Origin: Nitrospira sp.
Lineage (GTDB): Bacteria; Nitrospirota; Nitrospiria; Nitrospirales; Nitrospiraceae
Reading direction: 5' to 3'
Assembly (NCBI GenBank): GCA_030653545.1
Contig: JAURZE010000005.1
Location: forward strand, 220,495-284,494
Length of the DNA stretch: 64,000 nt
Below are positions 26,137 through 34,233 of the stretch, piece after piece; positions within the stretch are counted from its first letter, which is position 1; each line of letters opens with the position of its first letter. A program made the position numbers and the translations under genes. Under the pieces are notes generated by a model. The model did no database searches, was not told the DNA's origin, and saw only the letters and a list, made by a program, of their open reading frames with translations.

Positions 26137-26583
26137 TTACTGGAGTTTCGACTTGACGAGATCGCTGATGACTTTTCCGTCGACGGGTTGCCCGGCCAGG
26201 CGGACCATCACGGCTTTCATGACCGTGCCCATGTCTCTCAGTGCGCTCGCGCCCGACTCAGCGATCACGCTTCCGACAAGCTCCTCAAGCTGTTGCGGAG
26301 AGAGCGCTTGCGGGAGATAGCCTTCAATGATCGTGATTTCCTGGCGCTCTTTTGCCGCCAGCTCAGGCCGCTGGGCCTTCTCGTACTGTTCGACGGAGTC
26401 ACGGCGTTGCTTGATCAAGGTCGTCATGATCTTGCTCATCTCCGCGTCGTCCAGATCTTTCTTGAGTTCCATTTCCTTGTTGATGATCGCGGCCTTGACC
26501 ATCCGGATGACATCCATCCGAAGCTGATCCCTCGATTTCATCGCGAGTTTCAAATCTTCTGTTAAGCGGTCGCGTAACGACAT
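26137..26583 (-). CDS. GatB/YqeY-domain protein
   Basis: A 148-residue cytosolic helical protein of the YqeY family, related to the tail domain of the GatB amidotransferase subunit that contacts tRNA. It starts MSLRDRLTEDLKLAMKSRD and includes IIEGYLPQALS and DMGTVMKAVM. The usual length is about 148 residues. The ATG at 26583 is preceded by GAGGTGACC; a second in-frame start two codons upstream is less likely. Its exact cellular role is not established. Confidence 0.92.
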   Translation of the reverse strand: MSLRDRLTEDLKLAMKSRDQLRMDVIRMVKAAIINKEMELKKDLDDAEMSKIMTTLIKQRRDSVEQYEKAQRPELAAKERQEITIIEGYLPQALSPQQLEELVGSVIAESGASALRDMGTVMKAVMVRLAGQPVDGKVISDLVKSKLQ

Positions 26584-26755
26584 GGTCACCTCAATCGTTC
26601 ATTGGAATCAGTTTCAGCGATTCAGAATACTCTGGCCCCATGAGCGAGTCAACGAAGGGGGTGTCGTGGCGTTGGATGACATGAAAGCGTATGATGCATG
26701 ACATGGAAAGCGGCCGGAGCGAGGTGGTCGGATAGGCGAGAGGAAAGGGGAGGCT

Positions 26756-26956
26756 ATGAGGAATCGCGTTCGAGTGACGGGAGTCGGAGCGGTGATGGCG
26801 AGTATGCTTTTGGGTCTTGGCGGTTGTGCGAGCGAAGCTCCGAAGTCGACGTCTACGATGACGCCGGAGCAGGTGCGCGGTCATGCCGACAAGGCCTTTG
26901 AGAAATTGAAGCTGGAAGAGCAGGGACGCTCGGCCGATCCCGCGATGCCCCGCTAG
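26756..26956 (+). CDS. Small lipoprotein, 66 aa
   Basis: A signal peptide with a lipobox, LLGLGGC at about residues 18-24, predicts a lipid-anchored protein of about 43 mature residues. The rest is charged and helical (TMTPEQVRGHADKAFEKLKL). There is no known domain. The start at 26756 follows GGGGAGGCT. It converges on the MFS gene with eight bases between the stops. Confidence 0.7.
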   Translation: MRNRVRVTGVGAVMASMLLGLGGCASEAPKSTSTMTPEQVRGHADKAFEKLKLEEQGRSADPAMPR

Positions 26957-26964
26957 TGAGAGGA

Positions 26965-28347
26965 TTACTCCGGCAGTCGAAGGAGTAGCGCGCCCAGGGG
27001 TTTGATCAGCGGGAGTTCCAGAAATAATCGCGCCGAGGTTCGCTGTTCGACTCGCCGGGGTTCGTGAAACGTTCGGAGTAAGGCGAGAGAGATGACGAGT
27101 CGCAGGCTTCCTGAGATGAAGAAGATAAATGGGAGATTCGATACAGGATCAATGTGAAGAGATCCGAATCGGAGATCCCCCGGCACGGTGCCGATGAGCC
27201 AACTGCCGACAAGCGTGCCCATGGCCCATCCGATCGCATTCACGGTGCTTGAGACAGCCACCGCTTTTGCCCGATCCGCCGGACGCACGGCATCGAAGAC
27301 GTAGTTGCTCAGCCCGAGCGACAATCCCGCCCAGACCACCCCTCCAAAAAAATTCACGAGCACCAGAAACAGCCAAGTCGTGCTGATCAGATACAGCATG
27401 GGGAGAAACGCCACGAGCAATCCTGTAAAGGTGAGCAGCGCCTTGTTCCCAAAACGGTCTCCGAATTCGCCCCAACCAGGGAGGGTCACAAACTGGCCGA
27501 CAATGGCGGCAGCGGCCCAGGTACCGTAGGCCCAGTACGAGAGATGCAAGTCCTGCAGCATATAGATCACGAAGAACGGACCGGAGATCAACACGGCGAG
27601 GTGCATCAGGCCTGAAAAGAGAAGGAAGTGGCGGAAGTCCCTCGAGGTGCCGGTGCGGAGAAAGGCAAGAAACCCCCGGCTTGCCGGTTCTTCGTGTTGG
27701 ATCGGGAGATCGGTGACCTTGGCCAGCGAGAGCGCGGATAGGCTGCGGAACACTCCTGCGATCAGGAAGAGCAGGGTGAATCCGACCCAGAGGCGGTCAT
27801 AGTGTTCGAAGAGACTGAGGAGTGCGCCGCCTAAGCAAAGCGCTGCAAAACTCGTGATGGCCATGAGTCGCGAGCGCCGGGCAAAATAGGCGCCTCGCTC
27901 GTTGGCGCTGAGTAGATCGGTGATCAGGCTTATCCAGGCAGGGGAGGTGAAATGGGTCGCCCCAAAGTAGAGAGCCGATCCGGCGACGAGCAGCCATGGC
28001 CCCCATTGGGGGAAGAGGAGCGGAAGTGTCAGAATGGGCAGCCAGGCGATAGACTGGCCGATGATGCCCCAGAGTACGTGCGTTTTGCGATGGGGAAACC
28101 AATGAGACACTTTCACGGACACGAATTGGGTCCATGTGCCGAGCAGCTGGGGGAGCGCGGAGAGCAGGCTCAACTGAAACGGGGTGGCGTGGAGCATGAG
28201 GGCAAAGGCCGAAAGATATTGCTCGCCGGCCCCCTGTGTCGTGGCCTGAAAGATGCCGTCGCGCAGACCAAACCGCCGGCCTGAATCATGCGCGGCGGCT
28301 GTTTCGACTGATTCCTGAGTCAAGGCAGCGGGAATGGCTGAATTCAT
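26965..28347 (-). CDS. Major facilitator superfamily transporter
   Basis: About 460 residues with 11-12 hydrophobic segments typical of an MFS carrier. There is a short charged loop after segment 2 (SVKVSHWFPHRKTHVLWG) and a central cytoplasmic loop (DLPIQHEEPASRG). The substrate is not predictable. The start ATG at 28347 lies at the inner edge of a pentanucleotide repeat. An upstream GTG at 28410 is also in frame and would add a repeat-encoded NRTEP-type leader. No good Shine-Dalgarno is visible before 28347, because the repeat occupies that position. Confidence 0.85.
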   Translation of the reverse strand: MNSAIPAALTQESVETAAAHDSGRRFGLRDGIFQATTQGAGEQYLSAFALMLHATPFQLSLLSALPQLLGTWTQFVSVKVSHWFPHRKTHVLWGIIGQSIAWLPILTLPLLFPQWGPWLLVAGSALYFGATHFTSPAWISLITDLLSANERGAYFARRSRLMAITSFAALCLGGALLSLFEHYDRLWVGFTLLFLIAGVFRSLSALSLAKVTDLPIQHEEPASRGFLAFLRTGTSRDFRHFLLFSGLMHLAVLISGPFFVIYMLQDLHLSYWAYGTWAAAAIVGQFVTLPGWGEFGDRFGNKALLTFTGLLVAFLPMLYLISTTWLFLVLVNFFGGVVWAGLSLGLSNYVFDAVRPADRAKAVAVSSTVNAIGWAMGTLVGSWLIGTVPGDLRFGSLHIDPVSNLPFIFFISGSLRLVISLALLRTFHEPRRVEQRTSARLFLELPLIKPLGALLLRLPE

Positions 28348-28390
28348 TCGGTTCGGTTCGGTTCGGTTCGGTTCGGTTCGGTTCGGTTCG
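28347..28390. repeat. Pentanucleotide tandem repeat, about 8.8 units
   Basis: Eight exact GTTCG units at 28351-28390 (CGAAC on the minus strand), plus a partial ninth unit at 28347-28350. It overlaps the MFS start codon region. Because five is not a multiple of three, each gain or loss of a unit shifts the frame between the GTG at 28410 and the MFS coding region. All three frames of the repeat are free of stops and encode the same periodic Arg-Thr-Glu-Pro-Asn peptide. Confidence 0.97.
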
Positions 28391-28518
28391 CTGAGAAGTA
28401 TGACCGTCACGGCACTCTATCACAGGACGCGACCAACCAATCTTTTCATCGGTCGAGGCGAGCGGATGGTTGACCCCTGTTGCTGAGTCCCGATACCATG
28501 AGTACGAGGATGAGGACA

Positions 28519-29175
28519 ATGGGAAGTCTCTGGCTCAGAGTCTGTGAGAACCGATGGCGTACCTTGGTGACGTCATCTCCTGTGGGATGTTGCCTCTTGG
28601 TCCTGGGCCTCTGGGTCTCTCCGGCAAACGGAAAAGACTTGATGCCTCAAAAGGAACAGGAAACGACGGAGTTTGGATCAACGCAAAGCCCCTCGTTCGA
28701 CGATCAGAAAGCCGGAATTCCTCAGTCGCTGTTTACCTGGATCAAGATGGCCAGGGGGTACGAAGTCGAGTGGGATACGTTCGGCCGAAAGGGCTGGTAC
28801 ACGCAGGACCCACGATTGAAGCCTGTGGATCCCACCTCGGTGTTCCCGCCGGATGCCGCGGCGGTCTACATTGTGTTTGAATCGGCTCCCTTGGAAGACC
28901 CCACACAGTTTAGTGCGCAGTGGTTCTTGGAGGGGGAGGGCGGTACCCTGCCGGCCAAGCCGTTTGGGCAGGATATTCTGGAACTGCCTGGCTACGAACG
29001 GTATGGGTTTCTTGAGTTGAAGCGACCGGGCGAACGCTGGCCGATGGGGAGCTATGTGGTCAAGTTGTATATCGCTCCGCATGGGCAACAGTCCTTTCAT
29101 GCGGTCAATCAGGTGGGGACGCTGCGGTTTACGATTACCGACAAGATGCTCCCCCCCGCTCCGCCGGCGCACTGA
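28519..29175 (+). CDS. Exported hypothetical protein
   Basis: A 218-residue protein with an N-terminal hydrophobic segment (CCLLVLGLWVSPANG), probably a signal peptide. The mature part is rich in aromatic residues and predicted mainly beta, ending with a proline-rich APPAH tail. I do not recognise a family. The start is uncertain: in-frame ATGs occur at 28498, 28510 and 28519; 28519 best fits the GAGGATGAGG purine stretch at 28506-28515. It is divergent from the MFS gene and followed by another small gene on the same strand. Confidence 0.68.
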   Translation: MGSLWLRVCENRWRTLVTSSPVGCCLLVLGLWVSPANGKDLMPQKEQETTEFGSTQSPSFDDQKAGIPQSLFTWIKMARGYEVEWDTFGRKGWYTQDPRLKPVDPTSVFPPDAAAVYIVFESAPLEDPTQFSAQWFLEGEGGTLPAKPFGQDILELPGYERYGFLELKRPGERWPMGSYVVKLYIAPHGQQSFHAVNQVGTLRFTITDKMLPPAPPAH

Positions 29176-29231
29176 TCTATACCAGTCCACACATGAGTTC
29201 ATGACGAGACTACGAAGGAGTACAGGCCACA

Positions 29232-29519
29232 ATGGGAGAACGCGTGAAGGTGTCTGATCTAGAGAAACTGACCTTGCTCTATGAGCGATTTCGGGATGTC
29301 TGTTTGGTCGAAAAGGAAGTGTGGAAAGAGATCTTCATGCCGCGGGATATCACCCTAGGTGGGCCGGTTCGGACCAATGTGCAGGATCGCTACGATGTCG
29401 AGATCGATGACCTCGCTATCGAAGATACGCTTGAGGCGAATATCCCGCTCGGGAAGGCGTCACTCGAGGCGGCGATCCAGGAGTATCGGCAGCACATCAC
29501 GTTCTATCGCAGAGCGTGA
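29232..29519 (+). CDS. Hypothetical protein, 95 aa
   Basis: A small acidic, mostly helical protein (LEKLTLLYERFRDVCLVEKE near the start). It has no membrane segment or metal motif. The start ATG at 29232 follows AAGGAG at 29214-29219, although the spacing is long. It ends five bases before the convergent glutathione peroxidase gene. No family is recognised. Confidence 0.65.
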   Translation: MGERVKVSDLEKLTLLYERFRDVCLVEKEVWKEIFMPRDITLGGPVRTNVQDRYDVEIDDLAIEDTLEANIPLGKASLEAAIQEYRQHITFYRRA

Positions 29520-29524
29520 TGTGA

Positions 29525-30121
29525 CTACTTGGTTGCGAGTACCCGTTCTACTTCTTTGATGATTTCAGGCGATGACGGCTTCATGCGGTGCGGAAAGCGC
29601 GCCACGACATTGCCGTTTCGATCGACCAGGTACTTCTGGAAATTCCATTCCACTTCGCCGGGGAACGGACTTTTTTCAGTCAGGTATTGATAGAGCGGGT
29701 GCTTGTCCGATCCCTTGACGCTGATTTTGCTGAAGAGGGGAAAGCTGACGCTGTACTTCGTCAGGCAGAAGCCCTTGATCTCCGCGTTTGTTCCCGGTTC
29801 CTGCTGGCCGAAATTGTTGGCAGGAAATGCCAGAATCTCAAACCCCTTGTCATGGTATTGCTCATAGATGGCTTCAAGCTCTGTGTACTGCGGGGTATTG
29901 CCGCAGAAGCTGGCCGTGTTGACGACCAGAAGCGCCTTGCCTCTGTAGTGTCCGAGGTTGACCGGTTTCCCATCGATATCGTCCATCGTGAAGTCATAGA
30001 GGCTGGTCGTTTTCGCCGTCATCAGTAGTCCTTCCGGTTCAGCTTGCACAGCAGGGATCGCCATGAAGAGCCCGCTCATGAGCGTCGCTAGAGATGCTGC
30101 AGTGAGGAATGTGTTCATCAT
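29525..30121 (-). CDS. Glutathione peroxidase-family thiol peroxidase, exported
   Basis: A 198-residue GPx. A signal peptide (ending AVQAE) indicates a periplasmic location. The peroxidatic Cys is in NTASFCGNTPQY, where the selenocysteine of animal GPx sits. The Gln/Trp/Asn partners are in FPANNFGQQEPGTN and VEWNFQKYLVD. In bacteria these enzymes generally use thioredoxin-like reductants. It is followed by htpX upstream on the same strand, 15 bases away, forming a likely envelope-stress pair. Confidence 0.93.
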   Translation of the reverse strand: MMNTFLTAASLATLMSGLFMAIPAVQAEPEGLLMTAKTTSLYDFTMDDIDGKPVNLGHYRGKALLVVNTASFCGNTPQYTELEAIYEQYHDKGFEILAFPANNFGQQEPGTNAEIKGFCLTKYSVSFPLFSKISVKGSDKHPLYQYLTEKSPFPGEVEWNFQKYLVDRNGNVVARFPHRMKPSSPEIIKEVERVLATK

Positions 30122-30136
30122 GGGCTCCTTCTTCCT

Positions 30137-31057
30137 TTAGAGCTGTTCTAGCGCCGCGACCCGCTCTTCGATCGGCGGGTGTGTGGCGAGGAGATGCATG
30201 AATCCTGAGGTGTTTCCGGATATCTTCATCGTAGCCAACGCATCCTGGCCGCTGGGCTGAAACTGCGTGCGGCTGACCCATCGATCGATGCCGCGCAACG
30301 CCCCGATCATCGAGTCTTTCCCATAGACCTTGGCTGCAAAGGCATCGGCGGCAAACTCACGACGGCGTGAATGCCAGCTTACGACGATCATGGCGAGGAA
30401 CGAGAGCACCACTTGCAAGACGATGTAGACCACCAAGCCCAGAATCGGGTTGCCTGCGGAGCTGCCTTCTTCCCGGTCCTGCCCCGAGGGTTGCCCCACC
30501 ATGCTGGAGAGGAAATTGCTGATGTAGTGCACGAAGGTGTTCATGAGCCCGGCGAGTACCGTGGTTGTGAACATATCGCCGTTATAGACGTGTCCCATCT
30601 CATGGGCGAGCACGGCCTTCACTTCAGTGTCCTTCAAATTCTGTAGCAGCCCGGTGGAGACAGCGACCATGGAGTTGTTCTTGCTGGGACCGGTGGCAAA
30701 CGCGTTGGGGTCCGGTGAGCTGTAGACCCAGACTTCGGGCATGGTAATCCCCAACCGTTGAGCAATCTCCTGGACCGATCCAAAGATCACATGCTCCGCC
30801 TGCGTCCGGGGCTGGGTGATCTGCTCGCAGTCGAGCATCGCGCGGGCCATCTGTTTCGAGAAGGCCAAACTGATGAACGCGCCGCCGAATCCGATTACAA
30901 GCGACCAGACGAGGAGTTGCTGGCTAAACACCCCGCGCACATCGATGCCGAATGCCGGGAGCACCGTATTGACCAGCAGGTTGGCCGTGAACGAGAGCGT
31001 CAGATAGATTAAGAAGTTCGCAATTAAGAAGAGCCCAATGCCCTTAAGCCACTTCAT
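30137..31057 (-). CDS. htpX: Membrane zinc metalloprotease HtpX (M48)
   Basis: A 306-residue inner-membrane protease. Four hydrophobic segments are visible, with the HExxH zinc motif in VLAHEMGHVYNGDM and the third-ligand Glu region in REFAADAFAAK. HtpX degrades misfolded membrane proteins. The start at 31057 follows AGGAGGATATCG, an excellent ribosome site; the frame runs open a further 25 codons. It is upstream of the GPx gene in a two-gene unit. Confidence 0.94.
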   Translation of the reverse strand: MKWLKGIGLFLIANFLIYLTLSFTANLLVNTVLPAFGIDVRGVFSQQLLVWSLVIGFGGAFISLAFSKQMARAMLDCEQITQPRTQAEHVIFGSVQEIAQRLGITMPEVWVYSSPDPNAFATGPSKNNSMVAVSTGLLQNLKDTEVKAVLAHEMGHVYNGDMFTTTVLAGLMNTFVHYISNFLSSMVGQPSGQDREEGSSAGNPILGLVVYIVLQVVLSFLAMIVVSWHSRRREFAADAFAAKVYGKDSMIGALRGIDRWVSRTQFQPSGQDALATMKISGNTSGFMHLLATHPPIEERVAALEQL

Positions 31058-31080
31058 CGATATCCTCCTTGGGAACAGAA

Positions 31081-31112
31081 ACTCGCCGCCGGTAGGGGGC
31101 GAGTGATTTTTT
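31081..31112 (+). terminator. Rho-independent terminator reading rightward
   Basis: ACTCGCC at 31081-31087 pairs perfectly with GGCGAGT at 31098-31104 around a 10-base loop, then GATTTTTTG. The polarity fits a plus-strand transcript. However, the gene on its left, htpX, is transcribed leftward from 31057. It therefore sits upstream and antisense of the htpX leader and could stop antisense or cryptic rightward transcription, or form part of a small RNA. Confidence 0.6.
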
Positions 31113-31241
31113 GTTGGTTTGATTATACACAAACCGCTCGTTCGAAATGTAGACGACGGTACGTGGCGTCACGACGATGGAATATAAGGCTCGATCGGCA
31201 AAGGTCAAGACACCGGAAGCTTCTGAATGTGTGGGGGAAAG

Positions 31242-31270
31242 TTGACCCCTTCGTCGTGATCCTGTTAGAA
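31242..31270 (+). promoter_or_regulatory. Sigma-70-type promoter for the cupredoxin gene
   Basis: TTGACC at 31242-31247 and TTAGAA at 31265-31270 are separated by 17 bases. A start site near 31277 would give a short leader carrying GGAGGTG ahead of the ATG at 31293. Confidence 0.5.
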
Positions 31271-31292
31271 GGGTCTCATCGTGGAGGTGCAT

Positions 31293-31706
31293 ATGGGAGC
31301 GTGTAGGCTGATCGGTGCGGTTGGGTTGATAATCGCTTTGCAGATTGCGGTTGCCCAGGCTGCGGATGTTCCCCAGCCGGGTCCGCCCTTTGTCGTTCCT
31401 CTGGCGGCTGATGGGATTCAACGCGCCACGATCACTCTCGACAGCTACTCCTATACGCCCAACCATGTCATTGTCGAATCGGGGAAGCCGGTGGAATTGA
31501 TCTTGACGAGTATTACGACCATTACGCCGCATAACTTTATTATCAAGGAGCTCTCTGTCGAGCAGGACGTGTCGGCAGGGAAGACCGTCGTCGTCAAATT
31601 CACACCGACGCAGACGGGTGTGTTTCCTATCTATTGTGACAAGCGTCTCTGGCCCCTGCCCAGCCATCGCGACAAGGGGATGGAAGGCAAGTTCGAAGTA
31701 AAGTAG
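31293..31706 (+). CDS. Exported cupredoxin-domain protein
   Basis: A 137-residue protein with a signal peptide (IIALQIAVAQAADV) and one cupredoxin fold. Candidate copper ligands are His in ITPHNFIIKEL, then Cys in YCDKR, His in PSHRDK and Met in GMEGKF. The Cys-His spacing is longer than usual, so the site may differ from classical plastocyanin. It would be periplasmic. The ATG at 31293 follows GGAGGTG; an in-frame GTG at 31281 is rejected. A squalene/phytoene synthase frame follows immediately. Confidence 0.82.
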   Translation: MGACRLIGAVGLIIALQIAVAQAADVPQPGPPFVVPLAADGIQRATITLDSYSYTPNHVIVESGKPVELILTSITTITPHNFIIKELSVEQDVSAGKTVVVKFTPTQTGVFPIYCDKRLWPLPSHRDKGMEGKFEVK

Positions 31707-31767
31707 AGGTTGTTCCACGAGTACGAATCCCTCCAAGACTGGGCTGCTTCGCGACCTGCTCAAGCAA

Positions 31768-32757
31768 GTGTCCCGCCTGTTCTATACGACGTTAGTCGTA
31801 GTTCCGGCAGATGTACGGGATCAGGTCGGCTTGGGCTACTTGTTTGCCCGTGCCGCCGACACGATCGCCGATACGGATCTGATTGATCGTTCGCGGCGTC
31901 TCGACTTCCTCAGTCAGTTGAAAGCGCAGTTTGTGAGCGACCAGATCTCCTGGTCGCAGATTCGTGACATCCAGCAGGCGATGGGCCCGCTCCAGCAGGA
32001 TTCGTCCGAGCGTGTGCTGCTTGAACGGCTGGAAGACTGTTTTCGACTCTTCCAGGACTGTTCCCCGGAGGATCGCCGTCGTATACAGCGGCTCATGACG
32101 ACACTGACGCAGGGCATGGAGTTGGACCTCGGCCGCTTTCCCGGACAGTCGGTCGAAGATCTCGTGGCGTTGAAGACGCTCGACGATCTGGATCGTTATA
32201 CCTATTACGTGGCCGGTTGCGTCGGCGAGTTCTGGACCGATCTCATGTGCGCCCATCGAAAAGCGTTGGCCTCATGGAATGTGAAGCACATGTCTGACGT
32301 GGGCGTGCGGTTCGGGAAAGGACTGCAGCTCACGAACATTGTGAAAGATGTCGCGCACGATCTGCAGAAGGGGCGCTGCTACATTCCGGAGACGATGCTG
32401 GATGAGGCGGGGCTCACGCCGCGCGACCTGCTGAACCAGGCCAATCTGTCACGCTTTCGGCCGGTCTTGAGCAAGCTGGTCCGCATGGCCACGGAGCATC
32501 TCGATCAGGGCTGGATGTATACCATGTCGATTCCGCGCCACGAAATGCGGCTCCGGCTGTCCTGCATGTGGCCGATCCTGTCAGCCGGCGAATCGCTCAA
32601 GCTGGTGTTGCAGTCGCCGGATCTGTTGAATCCCGCCGTGAAAGTGAAGATCCCGCGCAGTAAGGTCTATCAGATCCTGGCACTCACCACCTTCACTGGT
32701 GCCTGCGGCTCTGTCGGAACGGCCTATTGGGGAAGACTGAGGAAGCAGATCGCCTAG
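31768..32757 (+). CDS. Squalene/phytoene synthase family protein
   Basis: Head-to-head prenyl transferase that condenses two prenyl diphosphates. Both aspartate-rich motifs are present: RAADTIADTDL (first) and NIVKDVAHDLQKGRCYIP (second). The first canonical start is GTG 31768. However, in-frame codons before it, from about 31717, read STNPSKTGLLRDLLKQ, which continues into SRLFYTTL exactly as the N-terminal helix of the family. No ATG, GTG or TTG occurs there; an ACG at 31717 preceded by AGAGGT is the best candidate. The product is probably squalene or a hopanoid precursor, although no shc gene is in the window. Confidence 0.88.
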   Translation: MSRLFYTTLVVVPADVRDQVGLGYLFARAADTIADTDLIDRSRRLDFLSQLKAQFVSDQISWSQIRDIQQAMGPLQQDSSERVLLERLEDCFRLFQDCSPEDRRRIQRLMTTLTQGMELDLGRFPGQSVEDLVALKTLDDLDRYTYYVAGCVGEFWTDLMCAHRKALASWNVKHMSDVGVRFGKGLQLTNIVKDVAHDLQKGRCYIPETMLDEAGLTPRDLLNQANLSRFRPVLSKLVRMATEHLDQGWMYTMSIPRHEMRLRLSCMWPILSAGESLKLVLQSPDLLNPAVKVKIPRSKVYQILALTTFTGACGSVGTAYWGRLRKQIA

Positions 32758-32764
32758 GCTGGTT

Positions 32765-33067
32765 CTACTTCTTCTGCGGCTCCAGGAGCTTTTCGCCCTT
32801 CTTGAACACTGCGAAGATCGCTTGTGACGGGCAGGCGTCCAGGCAGAGGCGGCAGCTTTCCAGGCAACGGGAGGGATCGAACTTATAGGGAGGTGTCGAG
32901 AGCCAGGCGCTGGTCGGGCAAATAGGGATGCAGATGCCGTTGTGGAGGCAACGGTCGGGATGGCGGACCAGGTGATCGCGAATGACCATCATGGGCTTTA
33001 CTCCTTCAAAGAGACCTTGGGAGAAGATCTCAAACATGTTTTTGTCGGGAAGACTGCTCACTTCCAC
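32765..33067 (-). CDS. Ferredoxin-like protein with two [4Fe-4S] motifs
   Basis: A 100-residue protein. Two cysteine clusters stand out: CLHNGICIPICP at about residues 40-51 and CLESCRLCLDACP at about residues 68-80. The second is a standard C-x2-C-type cluster, while the first has unusual spacing, so one or both may bind [4Fe-4S] centres. The N-terminus (MEVSSLPDKN) is shared by an overlap of ten bases with the upstream gene. It converges on the squalene synthase gene. It could be an electron carrier linked to its two co-oriented Cys-rich neighbours. Confidence 0.78.
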   Translation of the reverse strand: MEVSSLPDKNMFEIFSQGLFEGVKPMMVIRDHLVRHPDRCLHNGICIPICPTSAWLSTPPYKFDPSRCLESCRLCLDACPSQAIFAVFKKGEKLLEPQKK

Positions 33068-33471
33068 TCCTTCACGAGGGCTTTCAGCCGGTCTTTGAGT
33101 TCGGGGTTCTGTTCGAGATTATTCTCAATCGCGCCGATGATCTTGTCCACTCGGGCTGACTTGAGCGCATCCTTATCTTTCTTGGCCAGGCGATCATACT
33201 CCGCATAGGCTGCCTGGTGTTTCGGCTCAAGATGAGCCCGGGCATCAATCAGTGCCTGCCCGAATTCCCAGGCTTCCGGCGCCAACGGGGGGACGATGGT
33301 AAATGCGCCGTCGGTATAGACGATCACAGCCGCACCCTGTTTCCCAGTTAAGGGAAGCACCACTTGAACGGTTTTGCCTTCACAGGCTTTCCAGTCCAGT
33401 GTCAGCCCGGGAAACTGTTTGGTGAAGGCCACCTTTTCCTGGTTGGCTTTCCACTTTTCTTCGACAGCCAT
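33058..33471 (-). CDS. Hypothetical protein, 137 aa
   Basis: A soluble charged protein. The first half is predicted beta (TLDWKACEGKTVQVVLPLTG), the second helical and Lys-rich (ARVDKIIGAIENNLEQNPEL). It has a single Cys. No family is recognised. It overlaps the ferredoxin gene by ten bases and follows the 2Fe-2S gene by 17 bases, so it belongs to the same four-gene minus-strand unit. Confidence 0.7.
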   Translation of the reverse strand: MAVEEKWKANQEKVAFTKQFPGLTLDWKACEGKTVQVVLPLTGKQGAAVIVYTDGAFTIVPPLAPEAWEFGQALIDARAHLEPKHQAAYAEYDRLAKKDKDALKSARVDKIIGAIENNLEQNPELKDRLKALVKEWK

Positions 33472-33488
33472 AGTGTCCGTGTACCGTC

Positions 33489-33839
33489 TTATTGGGACAA
33501 CGGTGGGAGTTTCGCCGAGGCCGGGTGATCGGGCATGAGCAGCCGGGTGACGACATCGCCCTTCATCACGTGGCACTCCATGATTTCTTTCACGTCGGCT
33601 TCCGACTTGACCGTGTACCAGACGCCTTCGGGATAGATGACTACGCTAGGTCCTTCGGCGCAACGGTCCAGGCAGCCGGCCTTGTTCGCACGGACGGTGT
33701 GCTTCAAGTCCAGCCGCTTGGTCTCCTGCTTGAACGCATCGTGCAATGCTTGCGAGCCCAGCTTTGAGCAACTGCCGCGAGGGTCATCGGCGGACCGCTG
33801 GTTGGTGCAGACGAAAATATGTCGTTTGAATCCAGGCAT
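33489..33839 (-). CDS. Thioredoxin-like [2Fe-2S] ferredoxin
   Basis: A 116-residue thioredoxin-like ferredoxin of the NuoE/TT1-type shethna fold. The start MPGFKRHIFVCTNQRSADDP with a following GSCSKLGS, then AGCLDRCAEGPSVVIYPEG, supplies the four Cys ligands of the [2Fe-2S] centre. Such proteins are cytosolic electron carriers. It is ten bases from the upstream Cys-rich gene. Confidence 0.88.
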   Translation of the reverse strand: MPGFKRHIFVCTNQRSADDPRGSCSKLGSQALHDAFKQETKRLDLKHTVRANKAGCLDRCAEGPSVVIYPEGVWYTVKSEADVKEIMECHVMKGDVVTRLLMPDHPASAKLPPLSQ

Positions 33840-33849
33840 CGGTAGTGTC

Positions 33850-34233
33850 CTATACGGGCATGGTGGCGGTGTTGAGTCGTTCCATCAGCAACTGGACCTC
33901 TGCAACATGGAGAAACGGAGATTGGCCGGGTTGGGCGTCCAGGATGGTGCGGATTTCACGCAGTCGCAGGAACGCGCGGCGAAACTCTTCGCCCTTGGCC
34001 AGTTCAGAGGATTGAGCGGCAGAGAGCTTGTCGTACTCCGTTCCGATATCGCGGAAGTCTCGCTGCAAAGTCTTGTGCATGGAACAGGATTCGCAATACC
34101 ACTTCGGACTTTGGTCGGAAGAGGGCGACAGCCGATCGTAAGGGCGACCGAAAAAGTCTTTTCCCAGTGAATACTTAATCACCGGCCCGGAAGAAGCCTG
34201 ACAGGCATGACACGATCCGGTCGACAGGTCCAT
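33850..34233 (-). CDS. Small Cys-rich hypothetical protein
   Basis: A 127-residue protein. The first half contains CHACQ at about residue 8 and YCESCSMHK near residue 47, which could form a zinc site. The second half is helical (SSELAKGEEFRRAFLRLREI). Function is unknown. The start ATG at 34233 follows GGAGGCACGCA, a clear ribosome site; the open frame extends 17 codons further. It is the first gene of the Fe-S/Cys group, divergent from alanine dehydrogenase. Confidence 0.72.
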   Translation of the reverse strand: MDLSTGSCHACQASSGPVIKYSLGKDFFGRPYDRLSPSSDQSPKWYCESCSMHKTLQRDFRDIGTEYDKLSAAQSSELAKGEEFRRAFLRLREIRTILDAQPGQSPFLHVAEVQLLMERLNTATMPV

